NCBI GenBank assembly: GCA_019637095.1
Contig: JAHBWG010000022.1
Coordinates: 1 to 64,000 of the forward strand
Origin: Sandaracinaceae bacterium
GTDB taxonomy: Bacteria; Myxococcota_A; Polyangia; Polyangiales; Sandaracinaceae
Direction: 5' to 3'
DNA: 64,000 nt
Part shown: in pieces, positions 8,213 through 16,328 of the stretch
Layout of the letters: every line of letters starts with the position of its first letter
Position numbering within the stretch: position 1 is the first letter of the stretch
Translations under genes and position numbers: made by a program
Notes under the pieces: generated by a model
Database searches by the model: none
The model's input: only the letters and a program-made list of their open reading frames with translations
Told to the model about the DNA's origin: nothing

Positions 8213-10962
8213 TCACCCTCGCTACGCGCGCCGTAGGGCGCGCTGAGGACCCCGGTGTCGAGCCAGTAGCGCTCCACGGTCACCGTCTTGAGCCGAAGGC
8301 GGAAGTCCTCCGGGGAGAACGTGTGCTGCCCGCGCTGGCTCTTCACCTCGGCGATCGTCACCTGGCCGCCATCGTCGAGCGCGAACTTCAACTTGACGCG
8401 ATCCTCGAGCAGGGCCTGCTCGACCCTCTCCGTCGCGGGGAGCACCTCGAAGAGCGGCGAGCCATCCATCTCCTGGCTGTCGACGTTTCGGAAGCCGATC
8501 CTCATCCCGCCGGTGTAGAGGAACTCGGGGCTGCGGTTGCCCTCGCGGAACAGCTCGTTGACGCGCGCGATGTGCGGCTGCACCGCCTGGTAGAGGCCGT
8601 AGATGGGCCGCTGCTCGAGCTCCTCGAACCCCTCGAGCAACAGGCCGGCGAGCTGGTTGCGGCTCGCGAGGTGGAGGATCGCCGCGCCCGCCGCGACGGT
8701 CGACTTCGGGTCCTTGATGCGGCCGGTCGCGCGCCACTTCGACGGGTACCAGTCGCCGACCGCGTAGTCGGCCATCGTCTTGATGCGCGGCGCGGACACG
8801 GGCATCTCGCCGACGAACAGCCGCCGCACCGGGGCGAGCTTGCTCGTGCGCCCCGCGAGGATCAGCAGGTCCACGTCGAACTGCGCGAGGATGTCCGCGT
8901 ACTTGCGCAGCGGCTCGCGCAGCACGTGCTCGACCGAGCGCTCGATCTCCTCCTCGTCGAAGCGGAACGAGAGGTTCATGAGCCCCGGCCAGCCCGGCAC
9001 GGCCTGACCGAGGAAGCGATCGAGCTCGCCGAGCACCAGGCCCGACGGAGTCGCCTGCTCGAACACGCGCCAGATGTCGGCGACCGAGTAGTGCCGCTCC
9101 GGGTTGTGCTCCGGGATCTCGAAGCCCTCGGCGACCGCCCAGTAGCAGCGCGCGATCGGCAGCCAGAAGTACGGGACGAGCTTGGCCTTGAGCGTGCGCC
9201 ACGCCGCGCCGTGGCCCGCGTCGCCCTCCGCGAGGAGCTGACCGAGCTCGCGGCGCGCGCGGCTCGAAGGGAGCTGCGCGAGCACCTGGTCGAGCACGAT
9301 GTCCTCGACGATCGCGCGGCACACGTCGTCGCCCGCGATGCTGATGCCGTCCTGGAAGAGCTTCCTGACGTGCAGCGCCGTGCCCGTGCCCGGCATCAGG
9401 TCGCGGTACTCCGCGATCATCACGTCGCTCGTGCCGCCGCCGAGGTCCATCGACGCGATGCGGATCGTGCCGTCCTCGTGGCCGAACACCTTCACCAGCT
9501 CCTCCATCGAGCCGGCGTAGCTGTGCACGATCTCCTGGTAGACGTAGACCATCTGCGCGGCCATCGCCTCGTCGACGACGAGGAAGCGCTCGAAGCCCCG
9601 CGTCGCCGGGTCGTAGTTGGGCCGGTCCTCGGGCTTGACGCGCAGGTAGTGGCACGCGAGCACGACGGCGTTGCGCACGAGCGCCTCGTAGACCTCGAGC
9701 TCCTCGTGGCGCATCGCGCTCGGGTACGTGATCACCAGGTGGCGCAGCGTGCGCGGCAGACCCTCGCGCCCCTGGAAGCGCCGGTAGCCGACCGAGTTGA
9801 TCTGTGCGTAGGCCTGCTGGAGGATCTCGACCATCGCGAAGAGCATCATCGCGCGCGGCGCGTAGCGCGGATCCGCGGGGGTCGACGGGCCGTCCTCGCG
9901 CATCGCGATGCCGTCGCCGAGGTCGAACAGGTGCTTGAGCAGCCGCCCGCTCACCGGGCGGTACTCCTCGCCCTGCTTGCGCGCGAAGAACCAGCGCTCT
10001 TCGGAGGGGCGGTCGTCCCAGAGGTAGCGCTTGGGGCCGGAGAGCGAGCACTGGTAGCGGTGCGGCGTCTCGAGCGCGCGGTCGAGCGCCTCCTGGCCCA
10101 TGCGCGTCAGCGAGGGGAGGGCGAAGCTGTGACCGACCGCGACGTCGTGCTCGGTGTCGTCGAACGCGCTCGGCAAGAAGGTGATGCGCGAGCCGAACGT
10201 CTCGTCGGAGACGCGGAACGGGTTCGCGCCGTCGCGCAGCTCGAGCGGTACGCTCGAGACGCTCTGCGCGTGGCTCTCGACGAGCAGCGCGTTGGAGCGC
10301 GAGTTGCCGAAGTCGAGCACGAGCGAGACGGGCACGCGCGGGTGATCGGCCAGGCTCGCGAAGCGCAGGCGGGGCAGGAGCGGCGCGAGCGTCTCGAGCA
10401 GCGCCGCGAGCTTGAAGGGCGCGCGATCGATCCCCTGCTTGCCGAGCTCGCGCATGAAGTTGCGGGTGACGCCGTGCGAGAGGAACGAGCCGAGCTCGTT
10501 CTTCTCGAGGGGCCGGAACGGCCGGCCCGCGTCGAGCGAGGCGTCGAGGTGCTTGCCCCCGCTGCCCGCCGCCTGCGCGGTGTCGATGGCGAGGAGCGCC
10601 CGCACCTGCCCGGGCCGCTCGCCCGTCTGCAAGAAGACTTGCACGCAGTGCGCGCAGCTCAGCTGGTAGGGGCATGGCAGCCAGCGCCCCTCGAGCTCGG
10701 GCACGTGCTCGACCGCGCTGATCTCCACGTCGGGCTCCTCGCCCGGCTCGGCGCGGCGCACGCTGTCGCCCGCGCGCTCGTTCTCGCCCGGGACGATGAC
10801 GAAGCCGCTGATCACGTCGGGCAGCGGCGCCGGCAGCGCGACCTCGTGGAAGATCACCCCGGTGTCGAAGAAGAGCTCGAGCACCTCTTTGCTGGGCTCG
10901 ACCGGCTGGGCGGATCGACCCCTCGGGCTGTTCGCGGCGCCGTCGAGCGAGACTTTACGCAT
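8209..10962 (-). CDS. srfB: SrfB-type protein with actin/Hsp70-like (ASKHA) ATPase core
   Basis: A 917-residue SrfB family protein. After about 200 residues with a Cys pair (CPYQLSCAHC near 95) comes an ASKHA nucleotide-binding core: phosphate-1 motif LDFGNSRSNALLVE near 210, phosphate-2 motif MDLGGGTSDVMIAEY near 510, and an adenosine-type motif LILAGRTSKLAPVRR near 700. These motifs suggest ATP-driven conformational cycling as in actin or Hsp70. I place the start at ATG 10962 (M-R-K-V-S-L-D-G) because the open frame upstream lies opposite the zinc-ribbon gene. It is the first gene of the operon, with a 111-bp divergent spacer upstream. Family call firm; mechanism unknown. Confidence 0.88.
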   Translation of the reverse strand: MRKVSLDGAANSPRGRSAQPVEPSKEVLELFFDTGVIFHEVALPAPLPDVISGFVIVPGENERAGDSVRRAEPGEEPDVEISAVEHVPELEGRWLPCPYQLSCAHCVQVFLQTGERPGQVRALLAIDTAQAAGSGGKHLDASLDAGRPFRPLEKNELGSFLSHGVTRNFMRELGKQGIDRAPFKLAALLETLAPLLPRLRFASLADHPRVPVSLVLDFGNSRSNALLVESHAQSVSSVPLELRDGANPFRVSDETFGSRITFLPSAFDDTEHDVAVGHSFALPSLTRMGQEALDRALETPHRYQCSLSGPKRYLWDDRPSEERWFFARKQGEEYRPVSGRLLKHLFDLGDGIAMREDGPSTPADPRYAPRAMMLFAMVEILQQAYAQINSVGYRRFQGREGLPRTLRHLVITYPSAMRHEELEVYEALVRNAVVLACHYLRVKPEDRPNYDPATRGFERFLVVDEAMAAQMVYVYQEIVHSYAGSMEELVKVFGHEDGTIRIASMDLGGGTSDVMIAEYRDLMPGTGTALHVRKLFQDGISIAGDDVCRAIVEDIVLDQVLAQLPSSRARRELGQLLAEGDAGHGAAWRTLKAKLVPYFWLPIARCYWAVAEGFEIPEHNPERHYSVADIWRVFEQATPSGLVLGELDRFLGQAVPGWPGLMNLSFRFDEEEIERSVEHVLREPLRKYADILAQFDVDLLILAGRTSKLAPVRRLFVGEMPVSAPRIKTMADYAVGDWYPSKWRATGRIKDPKSTVAAGAAILHLASRNQLAGLLLEGFEELEQRPIYGLYQAVQPHIARVNELFREGNRSPEFLYTGGMRIGFRNVDSQEMDGSPLFEVLPATERVEQALLEDRVKLKFALDDGGQVTIAEVKSQRGQHTFSPEDFRLRLKTVTVERYWLDTGVLSAPYGARSEGE

Positions 10963-11073
10963 CACGTCGTTGTGGTTCCCCTCGGCGCCGACTCTACCGC
11001 GCGTCTCGAACCGAGAAAACGCATCAACGATTCCGGCGAATCGGCGGGCCCCCGGGGCGGTTCGGGCGTTGGT

Positions 11074-11937
11074 ATGCTGGAGGCCGCCGTGATCGTGACG
11101 CTGTGCGACGACTGTGGAGGCGCGCTCGGGCCGAGCGCGGAGCGCCCGCCGTGCCTGTGTCGGCTCGAGCCGGTGGCCCTCGCGCCCGACGCGCCCGAGG
11201 CCAAGGGCACCAAGAGCGAGGCGCGCGCGCTGCGCTGTCCGTCGTGCGGCGCGTTCGTCGAGTCGGGTGTGCGCCGGTGCGGGCACTGCCGCGTCGAGCT
11301 CGCGAGCGTGCGTTGTTGGTGCTGCTTCGCGCTCGCGTTCGCCGGCACCGACCACTGCGCGCGCTGCGGCTCCCGGCTCGGGCTCGAGGGCGACCTCGGG
11401 CCGACGCAGCTGCGGTGCCCCGGCTGCGACGGCGACGTCCTGCACGTGATCGACGTCGGCGAGCACCGGATCGCCGAGTGTCCCGCGTGCACCGGGGTGC
11501 TCGTCGACCACGCGACGCTCGAGGCGATCACCCACGCGCGCGAGGCGGAGGCCGGCGTCCGCATGCTCGCGCCGGCCTCCGCGCCGGTCGGCGGCGCCGC
11601 CGCGCCCGTCGTCTACCGGCGGTGCCCGACGTGCGGCAAGCACATGAACCGGCAGAACTTCGGCCGCGCCTCCGGCGTCATCGTCGACGTCTGCAAGGAG
11701 CACGGCGTCTTCTTCGACGCGCACGAGCTCACCGCCGTCCTCGAGTTCGTCGCGAGCGGCGGCATGGCGCGGACGCGCGCGCGCGAGGTCGAGGCGGCCA
11801 AGGCCGAGCTGGCCAAGCACCGGCTCGACGCGCTGCTCGAGCAGCAGCGCGCCGCGCGCGCGCACGCCACGGACGGCAAGTGGGCGAGCTCGGGCGCGTT
11901 CATCAGCGCGCTGGGCGGCACCGACTGGTGGTTCTGA
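11074..11937 (+). CDS. zinc-ribbon protein with C-terminal zf-TFIIB domain
   Basis: A 287-residue soluble protein built of CxxC pairs. The first is CDDC at residues 9-12, and several more follow up to CPACTG near 140, so several zinc ribbons are likely. At about 186-235 sits a clear zf-TFIIB-type domain: CPTCGKHMNRQNFGRASG, then VCKEHGVFFDAHEL. The rest is a charged helix (about 240-270) and a short tail ending in WWF. Such proteins are common in myxobacteria and their role is not known; nucleic-acid or protein binding is possible. It is divergent from srfB and may share its control region. ATG 11074 was chosen; GTG 11089 is possible. Confidence 0.8.
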   Translation: MLEAAVIVTLCDDCGGALGPSAERPPCLCRLEPVALAPDAPEAKGTKSEARALRCPSCGAFVESGVRRCGHCRVELASVRCWCCFALAFAGTDHCARCGSRLGLEGDLGPTQLRCPGCDGDVLHVIDVGEHRIAECPACTGVLVDHATLEAITHAREAEAGVRMLAPASAPVGGAAAPVVYRRCPTCGKHMNRQNFGRASGVIVDVCKEHGVFFDAHELTAVLEFVASGGMARTRAREVEAAKAELAKHRLDALLEQQRAARAHATDGKWASSGAFISALGGTDWWF

Positions 11938-12102
11938 GCCTTCGGAGGGGCACGTTCCAACCCCTCCCGCCAAGACCGATCTCTTGGCGTCTTGGCGCCT
12001 TGGCGCGAGCCCTCGTCCACCGCGCGGACCTCGACGATTCGGGGGGTATGTCGAGAGCCTGGGTGGCTGGCGGTGTGGAGGCCCGGGCCCCTCGATCGCG
12101 CG
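11938..12102. terminator. hairpin and 8-bp tandem repeat between convergent genes
   Basis: This 165-bp spacer separates two convergent genes. It holds an inverted repeat with perfect 8-bp arms, CGCCAAGA at 11968-11975 and TCTTGGCG at 11982-11989, with a 6-base loop. CTTGGCG then recurs every 8 bp at 11983, 11991 and 11999. There is no long T run, so a bidirectional factor-independent terminator is possible but not proven; a dispersed repeat is the alternative. Confidence 0.4.
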
Positions 12103-13254
12103 TCAGCGCACGCGCACGCGCTTGGGCGGCTCGACGCCGAGCGCCTCGGCGTGGCGCTCGAGCGCGTCGCGCAGCGCGCGCGGGTCGAGCGCGCCGCGCG
12201 CCTCGGGCCAGACGCGATCGACCACGAGCCGTCCGTCGGCCACGCGCGCCTCGAGGCGACCGACGAGGTGGCCGCGATGGAGCAGCGGGCAGACGTACCA
12301 GCCCCAGCGGCGCTGCGCGGCGGGCTTGTAGACCTCCCACACGTAGTCGAACCCGAAGGCGTGCGCGACCAGATCCCGGTCCCAGACGAGCGGGTCGAGC
12401 GGGCCGAGGATGCGCAGCCTCTCGTCGGGCGCGCCGCGCGGGAGGGCGATCGGCGGCCGCGCGAGGTAGCGGCGGCGGCTGCCCTCGACGAGGACCTCGA
12501 CGAGCGCGCCCTCCTCGACGAGCGCGCGCGGCAGCTCGCCGCGCACCTCGCGGAGCATCCCCCAGAGCGGGCCGGTGGCGGTGCTCATGAGGCCCGCGGC
12601 GCGGACGCGCTCGAGCAGCGCCCAGCGGTGGAACGGCTCGGGCGCGGGCGCGTCGTGGTGCGCCGGCAGCGCGCGCTCCGGGACGTCGTAGAGCTTGGCG
12701 CCGCCGCTCGTGCGACCGGCGACGACGAGCTCGCACCGCGTCCACGAGATCTCGAGCGCCATGGTGGTCATGCGCCCGGTGCCCTTCCAGCCGCTCCAGT
12801 CCATCGCCTCCACGGCGCCGTGGTCGGTGAGCGCCGCCGAGGTGATGGGCCCGCGCTCGCGCACCTCCGCGCGGACCGCGTCGAGCACCGAGGAAGGGAC
12901 CTTGCGGCTGCGCTCGGCGAGGCGCCACCACGGCGTCTCGACGGCGCGGTCCCGGTAGTAGGGGAACGCCGCCGCCGGCAGCAGGCAGCGCTCCTTCGCG
13001 AAGTGCTCGAACGCGTGGCCGGGCAAGAGCGCGCGGTAGACGTCGCCCTTGTGGCAGCCGTCGACGCGGGCGAGCGCCACGAGGTCGGCGTTCGTCCCGA
13101 TCGCGTCGAGCGGGTCGAGCTGGATGCACCGCGAGGCCTCGAGCACGCCGCGCACGCCGCGCACGCCGCGCGCGCGCGCCGGGCGATCGAGGCCGTGGTG
13201 GCGGACGAGGAAGCGGCGCGCCTCGTCGCGCGACAGCTCGACCGGCGCGCTCAC
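12103..13254 (-). CDS. YcaQ-type winged-helix DNA glycosylase (HTH_42 family)
   Basis: A 383-residue member of the HTH_42 family, which contains the DNA-crosslink unhooking glycosylases AlkZ and YcaQ. The N-terminal motif CIQLDPLDAIGTNADL contains Q-x-D, the variant I associate with the YcaQ subgroup rather than the Q-x-Q of AlkZ. Further family marks are RGxLVGRLEARV near the C-terminus and DPLVWDRDLV near 310. The start is GTG 13254 because it forms a GTGA overlap with the stop of the upstream gene. Likely role: removal of bulky or crosslinking alkyl lesions. Substrate specificity cannot be read from sequence. Confidence 0.82.
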   Translation of the reverse strand: MSAPVELSRDEARRFLVRHHGLDRPARARGVRGVRGVLEASRCIQLDPLDAIGTNADLVALARVDGCHKGDVYRALLPGHAFEHFAKERCLLPAAAFPYYRDRAVETPWWRLAERSRKVPSSVLDAVRAEVRERGPITSAALTDHGAVEAMDWSGWKGTGRMTTMALEISWTRCELVVAGRTSGGAKLYDVPERALPAHHDAPAPEPFHRWALLERVRAAGLMSTATGPLWGMLREVRGELPRALVEEGALVEVLVEGSRRRYLARPPIALPRGAPDERLRILGPLDPLVWDRDLVAHAFGFDYVWEVYKPAAQRRWGWYVCPLLHRGHLVGRLEARVADGRLVVDRVWPEARGALDPRALRDALERHAEALGVEPPKRVRVR

Positions 13255-13670
13255 GGCGCAGGAGGGGGCGCGGCGCCGCGCGCGCGCGCCGCGGCCTGGA
13301 ACGCGACCACCGCCTCGCTGAGCACGAGCACGGCGGCGCACCAGAGGTAGATCGCGGCGAGCGAGGCGTTGACGATCCAGCCGATCCCGTCCGCGCCGTA
13401 GGACTCGAGCCCCGCGTATCCGTTGCCGAGCGCGGCGAGGCCGGTGAGCGCGACGAGCACCCAGCGCGCCCAGCCGACGCCTCGCATCGTCTGGTAGCCG
13501 AGCAGCGCGAGCACGACGAGCTGCACGATCATCGCTGGCAGAGGCGAGCCCCCCAGGAGCGCGACCACGACGATCGAGCCGCCGAGCGTGACGAGCACGG
13601 CCAGCACCTGCTGGCGCCCCCGCGTCACCTGCGTCGCCCCCTCGGCGCGCTCGCGGCCCGGCTCCTTCAC
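13251..13670 (-). CDS. small multi-pass membrane protein
   Basis: A 139-residue protein with four predicted membrane helices (about residues 23-45, 50-68, 72-90 and 104-125) and no family I can name. The layout resembles small hypothetical membrane proteins found widely in bacteria. GTG 13670 (V-K-E-P-G-R-E-R) is the likely start; an internal GTG 14 codons later is possible. Its stop overlaps the start of the glycosylase gene by 4 bp (GTGA), so the two are translationally coupled although their functions look unrelated. Confidence 0.7.
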   Translation of the reverse strand: MKEPGRERAEGATQVTRGRQQVLAVLVTLGGSIVVVALLGGSPLPAMIVQLVVLALLGYQTMRGVGWARWVLVALTGLAALGNGYAGLESYGADGIGWIVNASLAAIYLWCAAVLVLSEAVVAFQAAARARGAAPPPAP

Positions 13671-13756
13671 TGCGCGCCCCTCGCGTCGAGGCGCGCCGAG
13701 GGACGGGAGCGGGCGCTCACCTCCCTCGACGGCGTGGATCGACGCACGCGGTCCGC

Positions 13757-14251
13757 TCAGCGGCAGACGAGGAGCGTGAACTCGACGCGGCGGTTGGTCT
13801 GCTCGCTCAGCGCCTGGTTGCGGCCGCAGGACTCGTTCGCGCGCGGCTGCGTCGAGCCGTTGCCCACGGTCGAGATGAGCTCGCGCGGGACGCCCATCAT
13901 CACGAGCTCCGCCGCGACGCTGTCCGCGCGCTGGCGCGAGAGCACCATGTTGTTGAGCTCGTTGCCGCAGGTGTCCGTGTGACCCTCGACGCGCACGCCG
14001 CGGATGTCGTTGCGGGCCTGCGCGCTCGCCACCAGCTCGCGCAGGATCTCGCGGTTCTGCTGGTCGATCGTGGCGCCGCTCGTGGGGAAGTTGATCATCA
14101 TCGGCATGTGCACCCACTGCTCCGCGCACGGCGGGGCCTGCACGATCACCGGCTGCACGGTGCGCGGCGGCGGATCCTCGCGACCGCCACACGCAGCGAG
14201 CAGACCGCCGAGGGCGATGACCGTTCCGAGCACGAGACGACGAGCGACCAT
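13757..14251 (-). CDS. OmpA-domain lipoprotein
   Basis: A 164-residue lipoprotein. Signal peptide MVARRLVLGTVIALGG ends in lipobox LLAAC (Cys near residue 21). The rest is one OmpA C-terminal domain that should bind peptidoglycan: NFPTSGATID near 55, then VEGHTDTCGNELNN near 87 and SRQRADSVAAEL, with RRVEFTL near the end. Two conserved positions are replaced by a Cys pair that could form a disulfide (C92 and C130 approximately). The start at ATG 14251 was chosen because AGGAGG lies 6 bases upstream; two earlier in-frame ATGs sit on or before that ribosome binding site. Probably tethers the outer membrane to the wall. Confidence 0.86.
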   Translation of the reverse strand: MVARRLVLGTVIALGGLLAACGGREDPPPRTVQPVIVQAPPCAEQWVHMPMMINFPTSGATIDQQNREILRELVASAQARNDIRGVRVEGHTDTCGNELNNMVLSRQRADSVAAELVMMGVPRELISTVGNGSTQPRANESCGRNQALSEQTNRRVEFTLLVCR

Positions 14252-14349
14252 TTCCATCCTCCTCACGTTTTCCATGGAGCCCGCTTGTTACCATCCCCGC
14301 GGCCGCGGAGGAAGCTCCGGGGACGCGCGCCGTAGGTTCTGAAACCGAA

Positions 14350-16095
14350 ATGAACGCGCGCGACCACCACTACCTGTTCAGCCACACGCACCTGCGCACT
14401 CGCGCGCTGCTGCACCCGGAGCGCATCGTCGAGGAGCTGCGCGGCCCCAACCGCGACTCGCTGCTCGAGTTCCTCTGGGAGGAAGTGGAGAGCGTGGCGT
14501 CCCACCGCGTCGAGGCGAGCGGGCTCGAGGTCGAGGGGGTCGACGCCCTCGGCGCGGGCACGCTCGCCGTCGTGCGGATGCCCGCGCCGCAGGCGCCCGG
14601 CGAGTCCTTCTTCGCGGCGATCCACGCCGGACCCGCGGGCGGGCGCTACTTCGTCTTCGACCGCGCGGCGGCGGGGCCGGAGCAGGCGTGCCTCGCGGAG
14701 CTCGAGCGCGACGACACGCGGGTGAACCTCGGGAACCACCCCGCCACGAAGGAGGCGCTGCTCGCCGCGCTCGTCGCCGAGCTGACGGGGCCGGTCTCGT
14801 CGCGACCGCCCCTCGCCCCGACGGTCGCGATGCCGTCGTACCCCGCGGGCTCCCTGCCGCCGCCGCCGGTGCCGTCGTTCGCGCCGGGCGCGCCCTTCGT
14901 CGCGAGCCCGGTGCCCATGACGCCGCCGCCGGTCGGTGCGGCCGCGCCCAAGAAGCGCCGGACCGGGCTCTGGCTCGGCTGCGGCGCGTTGCTGCTCGGC
15001 GCGCCGCTGTTCTGTTGCCTCGCCGTCGGCTTCGCCGCCTACGAGCCCGGCCTGCCGGACGGCGCGAGCTACGAGGTGACGACCACGCTGCGCGTCGACG
15101 AGAACGACGCGGAGCGGCTCGTCCTCACCATCGACGGCCCGGAGCGCATGTCTTCGTACCGCGTCGAGGGGCCGGGGGCGCAGTGCTCCTATCTGTCGGC
15201 GTACTCGTCGCGCGTGACCTGCGAGGTCGACCTCACCCCGCTCGCAGAGACGCGCCCGAGCTACCGCGTGACGGGTTACGGGCGGCCGAACCGCTTCTTC
15301 GGAGAGCGCGTCGGGGAGGCGCCCGTGCTCGAGCGCACCGTCGAGGTCGCGCGCACGGTCGAGCTCGCCTGGTCGGAGCGCGCGCGCACCACGGTGATCC
15401 GCGGCTTCCCCGGTCGCTTCACGGTGACCCGCGAGGGGCACCTGCGCCTCGACGGCGCGCCGGATGGCGCGACGCTCGTCGTCGGAGCCGACTCGGCGCG
15501 CGGCGCGCCCCTCGAGATCCCGCTCGACGTCGCGGCGATCGCCAACCAGGTCGGCGTGACCACGATCCTGCGCGACGGCGGCCTCGCGGCGCTGCAGGGC
15601 GTGACCGTGCGGCTCGCCGACGGGACGCAAGCGAGCGGCGCCGTGCAGTTCCAAGCGAGCGATCTCGCGCCCGCGCTGGTGAGCCGCTTCACGCTGCTCG
15701 GCGACGCCGCGCTCGGCGACGCGGGCGGTGAGGCCGCGCTGTGGATCGAGGAGGGTCGCGTCCGTGAGATCGTCGGGCAGCCGCGCCTCGTCTCGGACGT
15801 CGGCCGCGTGGTGCTCGTCGAGCACCGCGAGGAGCGCACGGGGACCTGCGGCCCCTACGCGCTCTGGGGCGTCGGCTACGGGACGCGGATCCCGCGCATG
15901 CGCTGGCTCGCCGACGTGACCGCGTACGACCGCGTCGAGCGGCGCACGCTCGCGCGCCGGACCTTCCGCGGCACGCGGCCCGACTGCCCGTACTCGATCC
16001 AGCAGGGCACGCGCTCCATCCTGGGCCCGCGCGACGCCGGGACCGAAGCCGACCTCTACGCCCGCGCCCAGCTCGCGCCGCCTCCCGCGAGCTGA
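14350..16095 (+). CDS. membrane-anchored protein of unknown function
   Basis: A 581-residue protein. The first 140 residues form a soluble alpha/beta domain (MNARDHHYLFSHTHLRTR onward), followed by a Pro-rich linker (about 155-200). One transmembrane helix sits at about 206-228 (LWLGCGALLLGAPLFCCLAVG). The remaining 350 residues are strand-rich, probably exported, with Cys pairs near 280 and 500. No family is recognised in either half. It stands alone on the plus strand with divergent and repeat-containing flanks. The two-domain layout resembles a one-component membrane sensor, but no signalling domain is evident. Confidence 0.68.
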   Translation: MNARDHHYLFSHTHLRTRALLHPERIVEELRGPNRDSLLEFLWEEVESVASHRVEASGLEVEGVDALGAGTLAVVRMPAPQAPGESFFAAIHAGPAGGRYFVFDRAAAGPEQACLAELERDDTRVNLGNHPATKEALLAALVAELTGPVSSRPPLAPTVAMPSYPAGSLPPPPVPSFAPGAPFVASPVPMTPPPVGAAAPKKRRTGLWLGCGALLLGAPLFCCLAVGFAAYEPGLPDGASYEVTTTLRVDENDAERLVLTIDGPERMSSYRVEGPGAQCSYLSAYSSRVTCEVDLTPLAETRPSYRVTGYGRPNRFFGERVGEAPVLERTVEVARTVELAWSERARTTVIRGFPGRFTVTREGHLRLDGAPDGATLVVGADSARGAPLEIPLDVAAIANQVGVTTILRDGGLAALQGVTVRLADGTQASGAVQFQASDLAPALVSRFTLLGDAALGDAGGEAALWIEEGRVREIVGQPRLVSDVGRVVLVEHREERTGTCGPYALWGVGYGTRIPRMRWLADVTAYDRVERRTLARRTFRGTRPDCPYSIQQGTRSILGPRDAGTEADLYARAQLAPPPAS

Positions 16096-16104
16096 GCTCG
16101 CGGA

Positions 16105-16230
16105 GGGGCTGTTCCAGCCCCGGGCCGCATGCGGCCCTCGCGCCCAGGTCGAACGCAGCGGGGCCGCGTTCGACCCCATCGCGGGGCGATGGGGCGATCG
16201 GGCCCCCTCGACCTACGCCCGTCGGGAGCA
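16105..16230. repeat. stacked hairpins, copy 1 of an intergenic repeat family
   Basis: Between 16096 and 16328 there is no gene; four perfect inverted repeats follow one another: GGGGCT/AGCCCC (16105-16121), GGGCCGC/GCGGCCC (16122-16137), GTCGAACGC/GCGTTCGAC (16148-16174) and CCCCATCGC/GCGATGGGG (16174-16194). The last two plus the following CCTCGACCTACGCCCGTCG (near 16206) recur at 29054-29307. This argues for a mobile or REP-like intergenic element, or a structured RNA, rather than simple terminators. Confidence 0.6.
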
Positions 16231-16328
16231 CCGGATGCTCGGGCCAAAGGCGGCGCGGCCGCGGGCGGTCGCGTGGTATGCAGGCGCAATCAGACCTTCG
16301 GGGGGCGCTCACGCGTCCGAGGCAGGAC

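Noticed and set aside
10963..11973. Upstream extension of the srfB frame
   Set aside because: It lies opposite the zinc-ribbon gene and has no domain sense; ATG 10962 fits better.
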